DNA from: Ignavibacteria bacterium
Lineage (GTDB): Bacteria; Bacteroidota; Ignavibacteria; Kapaibacteriales; UBA4661
NCBI GenBank assembly: GCA_014654705.1
Contig: JACVZY010000051.1
Span: 1-64,000 of the forward strand
Direction: 5' to 3'
Length of the DNA: 64,000 nt
Part shown: piece by piece, positions 53,741 through 62,166 of the stretch
Layout: each line of letters opens with the position of its first letter
Position numbering within the stretch: the first letter of the stretch is position 1
The notes under the pieces: generated by a model
Database searches by the model: none
Told to the model about the DNA's origin: nothing
Seen by the model: the letters and a program-made list of their open reading frames with translations, nothing else
Translations under genes and position numbers: made by a program

Positions 53741-53956
53741 ATGGACACCGTAGATATAGTATCGCCCTCGCAGAATGTGATAGACCTTGTAGAAAAATAT
53801 CTTGCAAACGGCGTACAGTCGGCTTGGATCGTGCAACCCTCTCTCCGCCTGATAAGTGTTTTGACCAACGGCGGACAACCGACGACATATACCTCCGGCA
53901 CACTGACCGACACCAATATCGGTCTCACACTTCAAATGGAAGAGATTTTTCGCTAA
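53741..53956 (+). CDS. Uma2-family C-terminal fragment
   Basis: A 71-residue product matching only the C-terminal part of Uma2 (DUF820) proteins. It has the IVSPSQNVIDLVEKYLANGVQSAWIV segment, which in full-length members reads EVLSPS...K...Y...GV.EYW.V, followed by beta strands to the LTLQMEEIF end. Full Uma2 proteins have about 180-200 residues. The N-terminal half with acidic PD-(D/E)xK residues is missing, and no in-frame continuation is seen upstream. A GAGAGG lies 4 nt before the ATG at 53741. It is either a remnant or a short stand-alone domain. The LON-domain gene follows after 12 nt. Confidence 0.55.
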   Translation: MDTVDIVSPSQNVIDLVEKYLANGVQSAWIVQPSLRLISVLTNGGQPTTYTSGTLTDTNIGLTLQMEEIFR

Positions 53957-53968
53957 CCCTTACTTTTT

Positions 53969-54607
53969 ATGGAAAAAATCGGTTTATTCCCGCTTAATAT
54001 CGTAGTCTTTCCTGAGTCCTCCGTTCCCTTGCATATTTTCGAGCCGCGCTACAAAGAGCTTGTCAATACAGCACTGGACGGACATAAAGATTTCGGTATC
54101 AATCTCGTTGACTCGGCACGCCTCTACCAGACAGGCTGCACGGTGGAAGTAAGCGAGATTTCGCGCCGTTACCCCGACGGTCGCTTGGACGTGATTGTAA
54201 CGGGCAAGCAACGCTACACACTGCGTTCACTGCGCGAGGGTGAGGAATTGTACTATGTCGGTATCGTAGATTATTTTGGTGATGACGACGATGAACCTGT
54301 TGATACGATTCTCCGTGCGGAGTGCATTACGCTTTACAACGAACTTATCGAAATTGTCTATCCCGGTGCGGCTGCCGAGTATGTGCTGGATGTTATCAGC
54401 GATGCGGTTGCATCATTTGTGATTGCTCAAAAAGCAGGCTTGGATATTCTTCGCAAGCAAGAGCTTCTCGAAATTCGCTCCGAAAACAGGCGGTTGGAAA
54501 TTCTTCAAGAGTATATGGAACGTCTTCTACCCGACCTCCGCGAGAAACGCCGATTGCAAGATGTTGTGATGAGCGACGGCTACATTCCGAACCATAACAA
54601 AAAATAA
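53969..54607 (+). CDS. LON substrate-binding domain protein
   Basis: A 212-residue protein consisting only of the N-terminal domain of Lon protease. It opens IGLFPLNIVVFPESSVPLHIFEPRYKELV, then has RLDVIVTGKQRYTLRSL, then a long charged helical bundle to the C-terminus. It lacks the AAA+ and protease domains, as is usual for stand-alone LON-domain (PF02190) proteins, whose role is unknown; they may act as adaptors. It sits 12 nt after the Uma2 fragment. Confidence 0.88.
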   Translation: MEKIGLFPLNIVVFPESSVPLHIFEPRYKELVNTALDGHKDFGINLVDSARLYQTGCTVEVSEISRRYPDGRLDVIVTGKQRYTLRSLREGEELYYVGIVDYFGDDDDEPVDTILRAECITLYNELIEIVYPGAAAEYVLDVISDAVASFVIAQKAGLDILRKQELLEIRSENRRLEILQEYMERLLPDLREKRRLQDVVMSDGYIPNHNKK

Positions 54608-54703
54608 AACCGACAACACAATTGCACCAATAAGAGAACATAAGAGAACAGCTATGCGTGAACTTTTCGGTATTACCCCACTGAGAGCTTTCGCAAACAA
54701 ACT

Positions 54704-54770
54704 GGAGTGCGAGCGGGATTTCGCATAAACACTGCCTTTGCTTTGTCAACCGAACATCCGTTCGGACTCC
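54704..54770. repeat. Palindromic intergenic element (copy C of the GGAGTG family)
   Basis: A 67-nt element with ends GGAGTGCGA and TTCGGACTCC pairing at 8 of 9 positions. Each arm has its own hairpin: GCGA-8-TCGC on the left and CCGAAC-4-GTTCGG on the right. The 67-nt length equals that of copy B. It lies between the LON-domain gene and an ABC permease gene, in the presumed leader of the latter, with its end 75 nt before the ATG. Confidence 0.65.
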
Positions 54771-54845
54771 AATGATTACCCTCCTGAATTCACGGTTGAA
54801 CAATTCCAACGAGAAAATGGACAATTTCTAACCACCATTGTCGCA

Positions 54846-55919
54846 ATGCAGCCTATACTCGCCTACATACTCCGTCTGCGTCTGAACGCCTTTGCGCGAA
54901 GCCTGCGTTCACTCGCGGGTCGAGACCCGATCGGGTTGGTACTGGCTTTGGGAGCTGGCGTTGCTGCTACCGTGTTCTTCATTCGGAATATCCATCGTCT
55001 GGAAATGCTCATAATGATTCCGATGCTGCATCTGGCATTGGTGAATTTTATTCACGGTATGCGCAAGGACGCGCAATTTCTTGCTAGTTTGGGTGTTAGC
55101 TGCCGCGCAATTTTTATGTGGGAATACAGTATTCTTGCCCTTCCTGCCGTGTTGCTGCTTGCGTTTTCGGCATATCCGCAAGCAATGCTGCTACCCATCG
55201 CTCTTTCGGCAATTATTGCCTCTACGCCACCTTTTGCATGGTCTCATCGGCGATTAATGCCATCTCGCCAACACACGTTTTTTTATTCACAAAAAGCTAT
55301 CCGTCATGTCCTTCACAGGCTCTTTACATGGCTTGTGCCGCCACTCGCTTTTGAGTGGTGGGGTGGGCTGCGTCAGCGCAGATTGGCGCTCATTATACTT
55401 TGGACAGGCGCACTTTTACTGGCATGGCAGCCATTTTTGTTGAGCGTCGTACTTTTTTTCTTGGTGATTACGCCGATAGAGTTTTACGGCATGGGCGAGC
55501 ATCGCTCAATGGTGCAGTCGCTTTACCGCTCGCCGTCACAGTTTTTACGTCTCAAAATCAGGCAAGGTTTTCGAGGTTATGCCATGCTGCTGACTCCACC
55601 CGTGATGCTGGGGATGGCGTACTACATCCTGCAAAATCTCCCTTCTGCGAGCGCAAATCTGCTTATTGCACAAGTGCCGTTATTCCTTGCGGTGCTGGTG
55701 GCTTCGCTGGCGGTATCGTTTATTCTGGCTTCGCTGTGTGTTGTGGCGAAATATGCGTTCTACGTGGAGGGTATGCCATTTATGTTTGCAGTATCATCAA
55801 TGGTAACGCTCACCTTGGCAACGCTCTGGCATCCATATATTTCAATTATTGGTTTATCGGTGAGTTTTTCCATTCTGATACCAAAAGCAACGAAGCGGCT
55901 TCGCATCCTGTTTTCTTGA
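54846..55919 (+). CDS. Membrane protein, probable permease of an ABC exporter
   Basis: A 357-residue protein with about ten hydrophobic helices and no recognisable motif. The gene directly upstream of an ABC-type ATPase on the same strand suggests it is the membrane partner, with both forming an ABC-2-like exporter. Charged loops (KAIRHVLHRLF, GMGEHRSMVQSLYRSPSQFLRLKIRQG) would face the cytoplasm. The start at 54846 is the first Met with a plausible N-terminus (MQPILAYILRLRLNAFARSLRSLAGRD); the frame runs back to 54738 without signal. Confidence 0.65.
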   Translation: MQPILAYILRLRLNAFARSLRSLAGRDPIGLVLALGAGVAATVFFIRNIHRLEMLIMIPMLHLALVNFIHGMRKDAQFLASLGVSCRAIFMWEYSILALPAVLLLAFSAYPQAMLLPIALSAIIASTPPFAWSHRRLMPSRQHTFFYSQKAIRHVLHRLFTWLVPPLAFEWWGGLRQRRLALIILWTGALLLAWQPFLLSVVLFFLVITPIEFYGMGEHRSMVQSLYRSPSQFLRLKIRQGFRGYAMLLTPPVMLGMAYYILQNLPSASANLLIAQVPLFLAVLVASLAVSFILASLCVVAKYAFYVEGMPFMFAVSSMVTLTLATLWHPYISIIGLSVSFSILIPKATKRLRILFS

Positions 55920-56096
55920 AATTTTTCTTGCTACTTTGAACTGCTTAGATTACAGCGTACATTGAACGCGGACAGCGCGGGTTGGGCGGATACGCGCAGA
56001 TTTTTGAGGAGAACGATAATGACGGATGCTATACCTGTCTGCTCTCCCATCAGAAACAAATCCGTTGCTAGCGGCTCATACACTATCTTTTCGTAT

Positions 56097-56816
56097 ATGC
56101 TCGAACTTCAGAATTTGCACATATCCTACGGTACACACATCGTCTTTGCTTCTGTGAACGCTACTTTTCGAGAAGGGGCGGTGCATGGAATTGTGGGGAG
56201 TAATGGCAAAGGCAAAACAACATTTTTGAAAGCAATGGCGGGTATGATTACCGCGCAAAGCGGCATCATGCTCATCGGTGGCGAACCTCTGAACACAAGA
56301 GATTGTGCGCTCTTGGAGATAGAACCGTTTTTTTATCCGCGTATCACGGGGGCGGAGTATTTGCGGTTGTTTCAGTTCAACAACCCCGATTTTACAGGTG
56401 TGGAGTGGAATCACCTCTTCGCCCTGCCGCTTGATGACGAAATAGCAACGTATTCCGCAGGCATGAAAAAGAAACTGGCGCTTTTGGGGATTATCGGTTT
56501 GAAGCCACGTGTGATGCTGCTGGACGAACCATTGAACAGTCTGGATTTTGACACGAGTTACCTGCTGATGGACACACTCAGGCTCTTAGCCGCCCACGGA
56601 ATGACAATTTTACTGAGTTCGCATATTGTTGAACCGCTCACAAGTGTCTGCGACACTATCACATGGATTGCCGGAGAGCAAGATGTACAATGCTTTGAGC
56701 GTTCGGAGTTCCCAACATTAGCACAAAAACTTCGCCCCGGCGGACACGAAGAGCAAATCGCGCTTGTGAAGCGGCTTCTGGGGTCTCATCGTAGCAATGG
56801 AGGCGCAGAAGAGTGA
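56097..56816 (+). CDS. ABC transporter ATP-binding protein
   Basis: A 239-residue ATPase. Walker A is GSNGKGKTT, Walker B is VMLLDEPLNSLDF, the signature is the weak YSAGMKKKL (for LSGGQ), and the switch histidine is in SSHIVEPL. The short form and loose signature are common in bacteriocin- or lipid-type ABC-2 exporters of Bacteroidota. An upstream start at 56019 is possible; 56097 gives the standard MLELQNLHISYG start. Its stop overlaps the GTG start of the next gene by 4 nt, so translation is coupled. Confidence 0.85.
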   Translation: MLELQNLHISYGTHIVFASVNATFREGAVHGIVGSNGKGKTTFLKAMAGMITAQSGIMLIGGEPLNTRDCALLEIEPFFYPRITGAEYLRLFQFNNPDFTGVEWNHLFALPLDDEIATYSAGMKKKLALLGIIGLKPRVMLLDEPLNSLDFDTSYLLMDTLRLLAAHGMTILLSSHIVEPLTSVCDTITWIAGEQDVQCFERSEFPTLAQKLRPGGHEEQIALVKRLLGSHRSNGGAEE

Positions 56817-58099
56817 AAAGAATAAAAAAAACGAAAAGCAGGATAGCCCAATGGCTAATGAACCCGCGTGTTGCGGGCGGTATCGTGCTTGCGGTGGTGC
56901 TTGTGGCAACTCTACAAAAGCATGCTCTTGGCGCAGAGCAGATGAACAACCTTCTGATTTTTAGAGCTTCCGTCTGGCATCTTCTTTCCAGTGTCAATCT
57001 CTATGCGCTTTCCACCGACCATGCGGACTTGTTCAAATATAGCCCAACATTTGCACTTTGTATGTTGCCCCTTGCGGCGTTGCCACTGCTCTGGAGTGCT
57101 TTGGTGTGGAATATGCTGAATAGCATCGTTTTTATCGTAGGTATTTATTCTGTTTCGCATCTTTTGTATCGCTCCGATAATGATAGTAGTGATGATGACA
57201 ATCGCAATCGCACAATAGCTGTCTTGCTGTGGATCTGCGCTGTTGAGCTTTTGACCTCTGTACAAAATTTCCAAAGTAATGCGCTTATGGCAGGGCTGGC
57301 GCTGTGTACGCTGTCGGCAATGGAGCGCGGTAAAACGGTGCCGGTGGCGCTCTATCTGGCGCTGTCGTTTCATATCAAGATTTATGGCGCTGCACCGCTT
57401 GTACTCATGCTCTTTTATCCGCAGAAAATACGCTTTACGCTTGCTTTTCTGGGCTTTGCTGCGGTTCTTACTGCTGCACCATTGTGTGCTGTTTCATCGG
57501 ATAATCTGCTGTGGCAATACCAAAACTGGAAAGTGCTGCTCGAAAGCGACCACGCCGCGTCCTACGGGCTTTCGGCGATGAGCCTTCTCTCACCACTTCT
57601 GCCGAATGTACAGGCAGTGTCTTTCGTGCAGGCTTTTTCGTTGCTTGTGCTCTGTGCGCCTGTGGCTGTGATTGCTATTCGCCCTCGCCTTTCCACGTTG
57701 CCCTTGCGCTTGCTATGCGGCGCATCGGTACTGATATGGATGGTGATTTTCAATCACAAAGCCGAGTCGCCAACGTTTATCATTGCTCTGGCAGGGGTGT
57801 CGGTGTGGTACGCGCTCTTACGCCAACGGGAAGTGGAAAATAGTCATGCAGAAAAGATTGTTCTTCTTATGCCAAGACGAGGCTACAAATGGCTTTGGAA
57901 CGGACTTCTTTGGTTTGTGATTGTTGGCACGTCGCTTTCTGTTACCGATTTCTTTCCTGAAAGCCTCCGTAGTGGTATATTTGCAAGCCTTCACCTCAAA
58001 GTGTTGCCTTGTATTGCCATCTGGTTGTATATTCAGATGCAGCTTTGGCACCAGATTATCACGTCTAATTTTGCAACTGGCACACAATTTGAACGTTAA
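56813..58099 (+). CDS. GT87-like glycosyltransferase family membrane protein
   Basis: A 428-residue integral membrane protein with about ten helices. It has the GT87/DUF2029-type segment FRASVWHLLSSVNLYALSTDHADLFKYSPTFALCML near the N-terminus and LYLALSFHIKIYGAAPLVLMLF in the middle. Family members are GT-C mannosyltransferases using polyprenyl-phosphate mannose. Acceptor unknown. The GTG start overlaps the stop of the ABC ATPase by 4 nt, suggesting that transporter and glycosyltransferase act on a common substrate, such as a glycolipid. An Asp/Asn/Ser-rich loop (DNDSSDDDNRNR) separates two helices. Confidence 0.7.
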   Translation: MKRIKKTKSRIAQWLMNPRVAGGIVLAVVLVATLQKHALGAEQMNNLLIFRASVWHLLSSVNLYALSTDHADLFKYSPTFALCMLPLAALPLLWSALVWNMLNSIVFIVGIYSVSHLLYRSDNDSSDDDNRNRTIAVLLWICAVELLTSVQNFQSNALMAGLALCTLSAMERGKTVPVALYLALSFHIKIYGAAPLVLMLFYPQKIRFTLAFLGFAAVLTAAPLCAVSSDNLLWQYQNWKVLLESDHAASYGLSAMSLLSPLLPNVQAVSFVQAFSLLVLCAPVAVIAIRPRLSTLPLRLLCGASVLIWMVIFNHKAESPTFIIALAGVSVWYALLRQREVENSHAEKIVLLMPRRGYKWLWNGLLWFVIVGTSLSVTDFFPESLRSGIFASLHLKVLPCIAIWLYIQMQLWHQIITSNFATGTQFER

Positions 58100-58156
58100 A
58101 GCTGTGCAGCGTCATTTTGTCTTGTTGGCAGTTTTACTGTCTATTCCTTCTGATGT

Positions 58157-59863
58157 ATGAAGCGTTTACACCATTTCGGCTCCATCGCTCTTTTGAGTGC
58201 TTTTTTGTTTGCCTGCGTAGCAATCGAGACCGCGCTGGCGCAGCGTGTTCCGGGAATGCGTAATAGCCAATATCGCTTAAAAAATGATATTCCCACGCCG
58301 CAGACACTAAACGTGACGAAAGTACCGCTTTCCCACGAGGATAGTACTAACGCGCTTTTGCGCTTGCAAAGCAGTATCAACGAACTTCTCGCCGAACACA
58401 GCAAGACATTCCAAAAAAGCAAAACGCAGTTTGGCATGGCGATATATTCACTGGAGCAAAATAAAGAATATTTTGCCATCAATCCCTCAATACCACTCAC
58501 TCCTGCATCAACAACGAAACTTTTTTCTACGTTTGCTGCATTAGATAAATTTGGGACTTCGTACAAAATAGAAACTCTCGTTCTGACCGATGCCTTAGAA
58601 GTTCGTGATGGGGTGCTGGATGGCAATATCTACCTCGTTGGGCATGGCGACCCGCTTTTGGACATTTCGGACTTGGAACAGCTCGCCTATCAACTCTACC
58701 ACGCCGGAGTGCGCCGTATCACGGGCAATGTGTATGGCGACGACACTTTTTTCGACCGAGTAACGAATCGTCAGGATTATAGCGGTGATGACGACATGGT
58801 ACAGCCCACAGCGGCAATTAGCGCCCTGAGCGTCCAGCGCAATCTCATCACTGTTATCGTGAGCGCGGGTGGCGTTGTCGGCAAGCCCGTTCATGTGCAG
58901 ACGTTCCCATCATGTGATGCGTTTGATTTTGATGTCCGTGCGACAGTTGGCGCGGTGGCAAAGGTTGCGAAAAAGCAGAAACGCCGACGTGCGCCTGCAA
59001 AAGCAGCGTTTAGCATTAGTGAAGTATATGGGCAAAAAGGCGGGAAGCAGCGATTTGCAGTAACGGGCACCCTCCCGCCAAATTCATCGGTCTCACGGCT
59101 CTTTTTCATTGAGCAGCCGGCTTCTGTTGCTGCCGATATGTTCAAGCAGCGCATTGCGGCGAGTGGTATTGTTATTGAAGGAGCTTCGGGGCTGAAACAA
59201 GCACCATCAACGGTCTCGGAACTGGCAGCAATACATCGTCCGCTCATGGATGTTGTCAATGTCGTCAACAAAAAAAGCGATAATTTCTGTGCTGAACACG
59301 TCTTCAAGATGATTGGTGGCGGTAAACTTGATGCATCCTCGCCGGAGCTGGTTGCAAAAGATAATCACACTGTTCACTCCTCTATTGAGCAGTTGCAAGG
59401 TGCGCTGCGTCATTACGGTATTGTAAGCACTTCTACTCCGACGGTACAAGTTTTTGATGGTTCGGGCTTGTCGCGCCGCAACAAAATTGCGCCCATTACG
59501 ATGCTACACTTGCTGGAGAATGTACAAAATGCCCCCTTTGGTAATGAGTTCCTGAATGCTCTTTCTATCGCCGGACTGGACGGCACCCTGCAGCGCCGAA
59601 TGCGCGGCACCACTGCCGAATACAACGTCCGAGCAAAAACCGGTACACACAAAAACGTAAGCGCCCTGGCGGGCTATATCCGTACATTAGACGGCGAACG
59701 CCTCATGTTCTCTTTCATTTTCAACGGTAATGCCGTGTGGCTCTATAAAGGACTTGAAAACAAGATTTGTCAGCTTTTGGCAAATTTTTCCTACTACACT
59801 CCCAAAGAAACACCGACGGGACTTGATTCGACGGATGTGGAAGAGGACAAAGAAATGAATTAA
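58157..59863 (+). CDS. dacB: D-alanyl-D-alanine carboxypeptidase/endopeptidase (PBP4, S13 family)
   Basis: A 568-residue exported penicillin-binding protein that trims or cuts peptidoglycan cross-links. Catalytic motifs are Ser118-x-x-Lys121 (PASTTKLF), Ser374-Asp-Asn376 (KKSDNFC) and Lys494-Thr-Gly (RAKTGTH). The S13 insertion domain lies between the first two. The N-terminus is a signal peptide ending ETALAQ. The tail (550-568) is acidic. A very basic run, KKQKRRRAPAK, at about 275-285 is unusual. It follows the GT87-like gene by 57 nt. Confidence 0.92.
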   Translation: MKRLHHFGSIALLSAFLFACVAIETALAQRVPGMRNSQYRLKNDIPTPQTLNVTKVPLSHEDSTNALLRLQSSINELLAEHSKTFQKSKTQFGMAIYSLEQNKEYFAINPSIPLTPASTTKLFSTFAALDKFGTSYKIETLVLTDALEVRDGVLDGNIYLVGHGDPLLDISDLEQLAYQLYHAGVRRITGNVYGDDTFFDRVTNRQDYSGDDDMVQPTAAISALSVQRNLITVIVSAGGVVGKPVHVQTFPSCDAFDFDVRATVGAVAKVAKKQKRRRAPAKAAFSISEVYGQKGGKQRFAVTGTLPPNSSVSRLFFIEQPASVAADMFKQRIAASGIVIEGASGLKQAPSTVSELAAIHRPLMDVVNVVNKKSDNFCAEHVFKMIGGGKLDASSPELVAKDNHTVHSSIEQLQGALRHYGIVSTSTPTVQVFDGSGLSRRNKIAPITMLHLLENVQNAPFGNEFLNALSIAGLDGTLQRRMRGTTAEYNVRAKTGTHKNVSALAGYIRTLDGERLMFSFIFNGNAVWLYKGLENKICQLLANFSYYTPKETPTGLDSTDVEEDKEMN

Positions 59864-60015
59864 GCACTGCCTGATAAGAGATGTACGATTCACACCACTG
59901 GTTCAGCACGGCTGACACAATGCGAACATTGAGTAACAGATTTTGAATAATGACACCAACCGTACTCCAACATACAGATGCCAAATAACAACCTTTTTGG
60001 AAAGGAATAATTCGC

Positions 60016-61248
60016 ATGACCATAATACTTCGCAGCCTTTGTATCGTGGTGGTATCTCTTCTCAGTACCGCATCAGTACTCGCGTTGCCGCAATTTTCTC
60101 TTTTGACGGGTAATCGCTGTCTCACCTGCCACGTGAACGCGCAAGGGGGAGGACTACGCGGTGAACTCGGCTGGTATGCCGCCAAGGACGCATCCATGCT
60201 GAATCCGAAGGATATTCCGCTTTTGCGCGATATTTATGCGTTGGATGGGGAGTCAAACAGCTATCTGGATGGACAGTTGACAATTGGTATGGACTTGCGT
60301 GGGCAACTCACACGTTCGCCAAGTTTTGCCCAAGCACCACGACGGTTTTTTCCGATGCAGCTTGCTCTCTACGGCGCACTAAAGCTGAATGGCGCAGAAT
60401 GGCTCACAGTGGAGGGTGGTTTTGATGCGGCATCACTGTGGTCATCAGCGCGGGGTATGTATCCCGGACAATCCGCTTGGACGGCATCAGCACTTATTCA
60501 GCCCGGATTGACGCTCCCGCTTTTGCGCGTCGGAAAATTTCAGCCTACCATCGGTGTTCGCTACGACGATCACACGATGCTCGTTCGCCAAGTAGCCGGA
60601 GCATTTAGTCGTCCGCTCATTGCGCCGTTGTATGCGGACTGGGGCGCGGAATTGCAATACGACGGTTTGCAATGGCTTTCGCTTTCGGCGGGTGCTTTTC
60701 TACCGCAAAATCTCTCTGCCGTCAATACGGCGTACAGCAACGGTGATTTCGGTTCCATTATCAAAGGTGTATCGCCGGATTCGTCGCTCAGTACTATGCT
60801 CCGTTCACCCACGCTGACCGGGCGTGTCAAACTCTGGCTCCGCACCGAAGATCATGCGCTCAACTCCTACCTCGGTTCATCAATCTTGGCGAACGGCAAT
60901 TTCAGTATGGTGAGTTTTTTTGCTGGTGTCGGCTTGACAGATAAACTCTCTCTTATGGGCGAATATCTGATATCGAATGTACGCGATGGATTTGCGGGAC
61001 AAAATTGGTCGGCAGAACTTACCTATCGTCCCTTTGCATGGCTTTATCCCTACGTGCGCTACGAACAAGGACGCACCCAGGTTTTTGACGATACCAATGG
61101 GAGAAACAACACTTCTGCTAATAATATCGTCATCGGTGCGCAATGGTTTCCGCTTCCGTATATCGAACTCCGCCCCGAATGGCGCTTCTACGATAATGAC
61201 CGTTTTACGGCGACACGCTGGAATGTACAAGTTCACTTTTTCTATTGA
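60016..61248 (+). CDS. Outer-membrane beta-barrel with N-terminal monoheme c motif
   Basis: A 410-residue exported protein. The signal peptide (about 1-23) is followed at once by one heme-c site, CLTCH at 35-39, within LPQFSLLTGNRCLTCHVNAQGGGLRGELG. From about residue 85 to the C-terminus come many alternating amphipathic strands, ending in WNVQVHFFY, whose terminal aromatic marks an outer-membrane barrel. This is the layout of fused cytochrome-porins such as Cyc2, about 400-450 residues long. The motif CxxCHVNxxGGGLR also appears in other porin-like proteins, so it is not necessarily an iron oxidase. Gene order: 152 nt after dacB, then the DUF1207-like gene 19 nt later. Confidence 0.72.
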   Translation: MTIILRSLCIVVVSLLSTASVLALPQFSLLTGNRCLTCHVNAQGGGLRGELGWYAAKDASMLNPKDIPLLRDIYALDGESNSYLDGQLTIGMDLRGQLTRSPSFAQAPRRFFPMQLALYGALKLNGAEWLTVEGGFDAASLWSSARGMYPGQSAWTASALIQPGLTLPLLRVGKFQPTIGVRYDDHTMLVRQVAGAFSRPLIAPLYADWGAELQYDGLQWLSLSAGAFLPQNLSAVNTAYSNGDFGSIIKGVSPDSSLSTMLRSPTLTGRVKLWLRTEDHALNSYLGSSILANGNFSMVSFFAGVGLTDKLSLMGEYLISNVRDGFAGQNWSAELTYRPFAWLYPYVRYEQGRTQVFDDTNGRNNTSANNIVIGAQWFPLPYIELRPEWRFYDNDRFTATRWNVQVHFFY

Positions 61249-61267
61249 GACCCCGTTCTGAATCTTT

Positions 61268-62155
61268 ATGACGATACCCCGCACTACATCTCTTACACAA
61301 GCATTTTTTCTCTTCTGCGTCGCACTGTTTTTCCTCGCCCCGAGTCTCCACAGCCAAGAAGCGCAAGACCGCCCAACGTGGATACCGCAAGGGTTGCTTT
61401 TTCAGCCGCTCAGGGCGAATGTGCTGGAGCCGCGTGTGGGAGGTATGGTAAGCGTTGCGCCGTCCAGCGAGCGCCCCGCCTTGCGTTTAGACATTGGTAA
61501 TTCGATTGATGTTGTGTCCTTTCGCTCCAGTACCGCTTCATCACTGCTGTCGCCTGAAGTCCGATTGGGGGCAGAGTTTTTTACTTTTACGCGCCTTCGG
61601 TCGGAAGTGAATTTTCGTTTTCCCGTCGAAACTACTGATTTTTACTTTGGCGTAAATGCTAGTGCAAAAGCTCCCATCAACGATAAAACCTCGCTTGCCG
61701 CACGGCTGCGCGTGGCGCATATTTCGGCGCATCTGGTGGACGGCTTTCCACAGTTCCAGCAGTCCTTCGTGTACAGCCGTGAGTTTGTGGATGCCGTGCT
61801 AGCGGTGTCGTGGGCATTGCCATTTGGAGCGGTGCGGGTATATGGCGGGGCAACCGTACTCTTTCACTCCATTCCAGATAATTTCGGGGCGGCTGTCCCG
61901 CAACTGGGCGCCGACGCTACAATTCCCATTCCGGGTATAGATTTCGTCAGTATTTGTGCGGGATATGACCTTAAAGCAAGCACAATTTTGGGCGCAACGG
62001 GTATCGTGCAAAGTGCCCAAGCTGGCGTAAAGTTTGGAGAGAAATTCGGACACGGAGTGCTGCTGTCTGCCTATTGGTACGACGGGAAAAGCCTGCACGG
62101 TATGTTCTACAACCAGCGTGACAGCTACATCGGGATAGGTTTCCAGGTCGAGTAG
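61268..62155 (+). CDS. DUF1207-like outer-membrane protein
   Basis: A 295-residue exported protein with a signal peptide ending LAPSLHSQ. Features recalling DUF1207 are the start PQGLLFQPLRANVLEPRVGGMVSV and the end LSAYWYDGKSLHGMFYNQRDSYIGIGFQVE. Strand-rich body, probably a barrel or periplasmic sheet; no catalytic motif. Gene neighbours: the cytochrome-barrel gene ends 19 nt before it, and the two may be co-expressed. It converges with rlmN, only 11 nt away. Confidence 0.62.
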   Translation: MTIPRTTSLTQAFFLFCVALFFLAPSLHSQEAQDRPTWIPQGLLFQPLRANVLEPRVGGMVSVAPSSERPALRLDIGNSIDVVSFRSSTASSLLSPEVRLGAEFFTFTRLRSEVNFRFPVETTDFYFGVNASAKAPINDKTSLAARLRVAHISAHLVDGFPQFQQSFVYSREFVDAVLAVSWALPFGAVRVYGGATVLFHSIPDNFGAAVPQLGADATIPIPGIDFVSICAGYDLKASTILGATGIVQSAQAGVKFGEKFGHGVLLSAYWYDGKSLHGMFYNQRDSYIGIGFQVE

Positions 62156-62166
62156 TTCGGTGCAGT

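Noticed and set aside
60016-61248. Firm assignment as an iron-oxidising Cyc2
   Set aside because: The layout fits, but the CxxCHVNxxGGGLR motif occurs in other barrel families and no other iron-oxidation gene is nearby.
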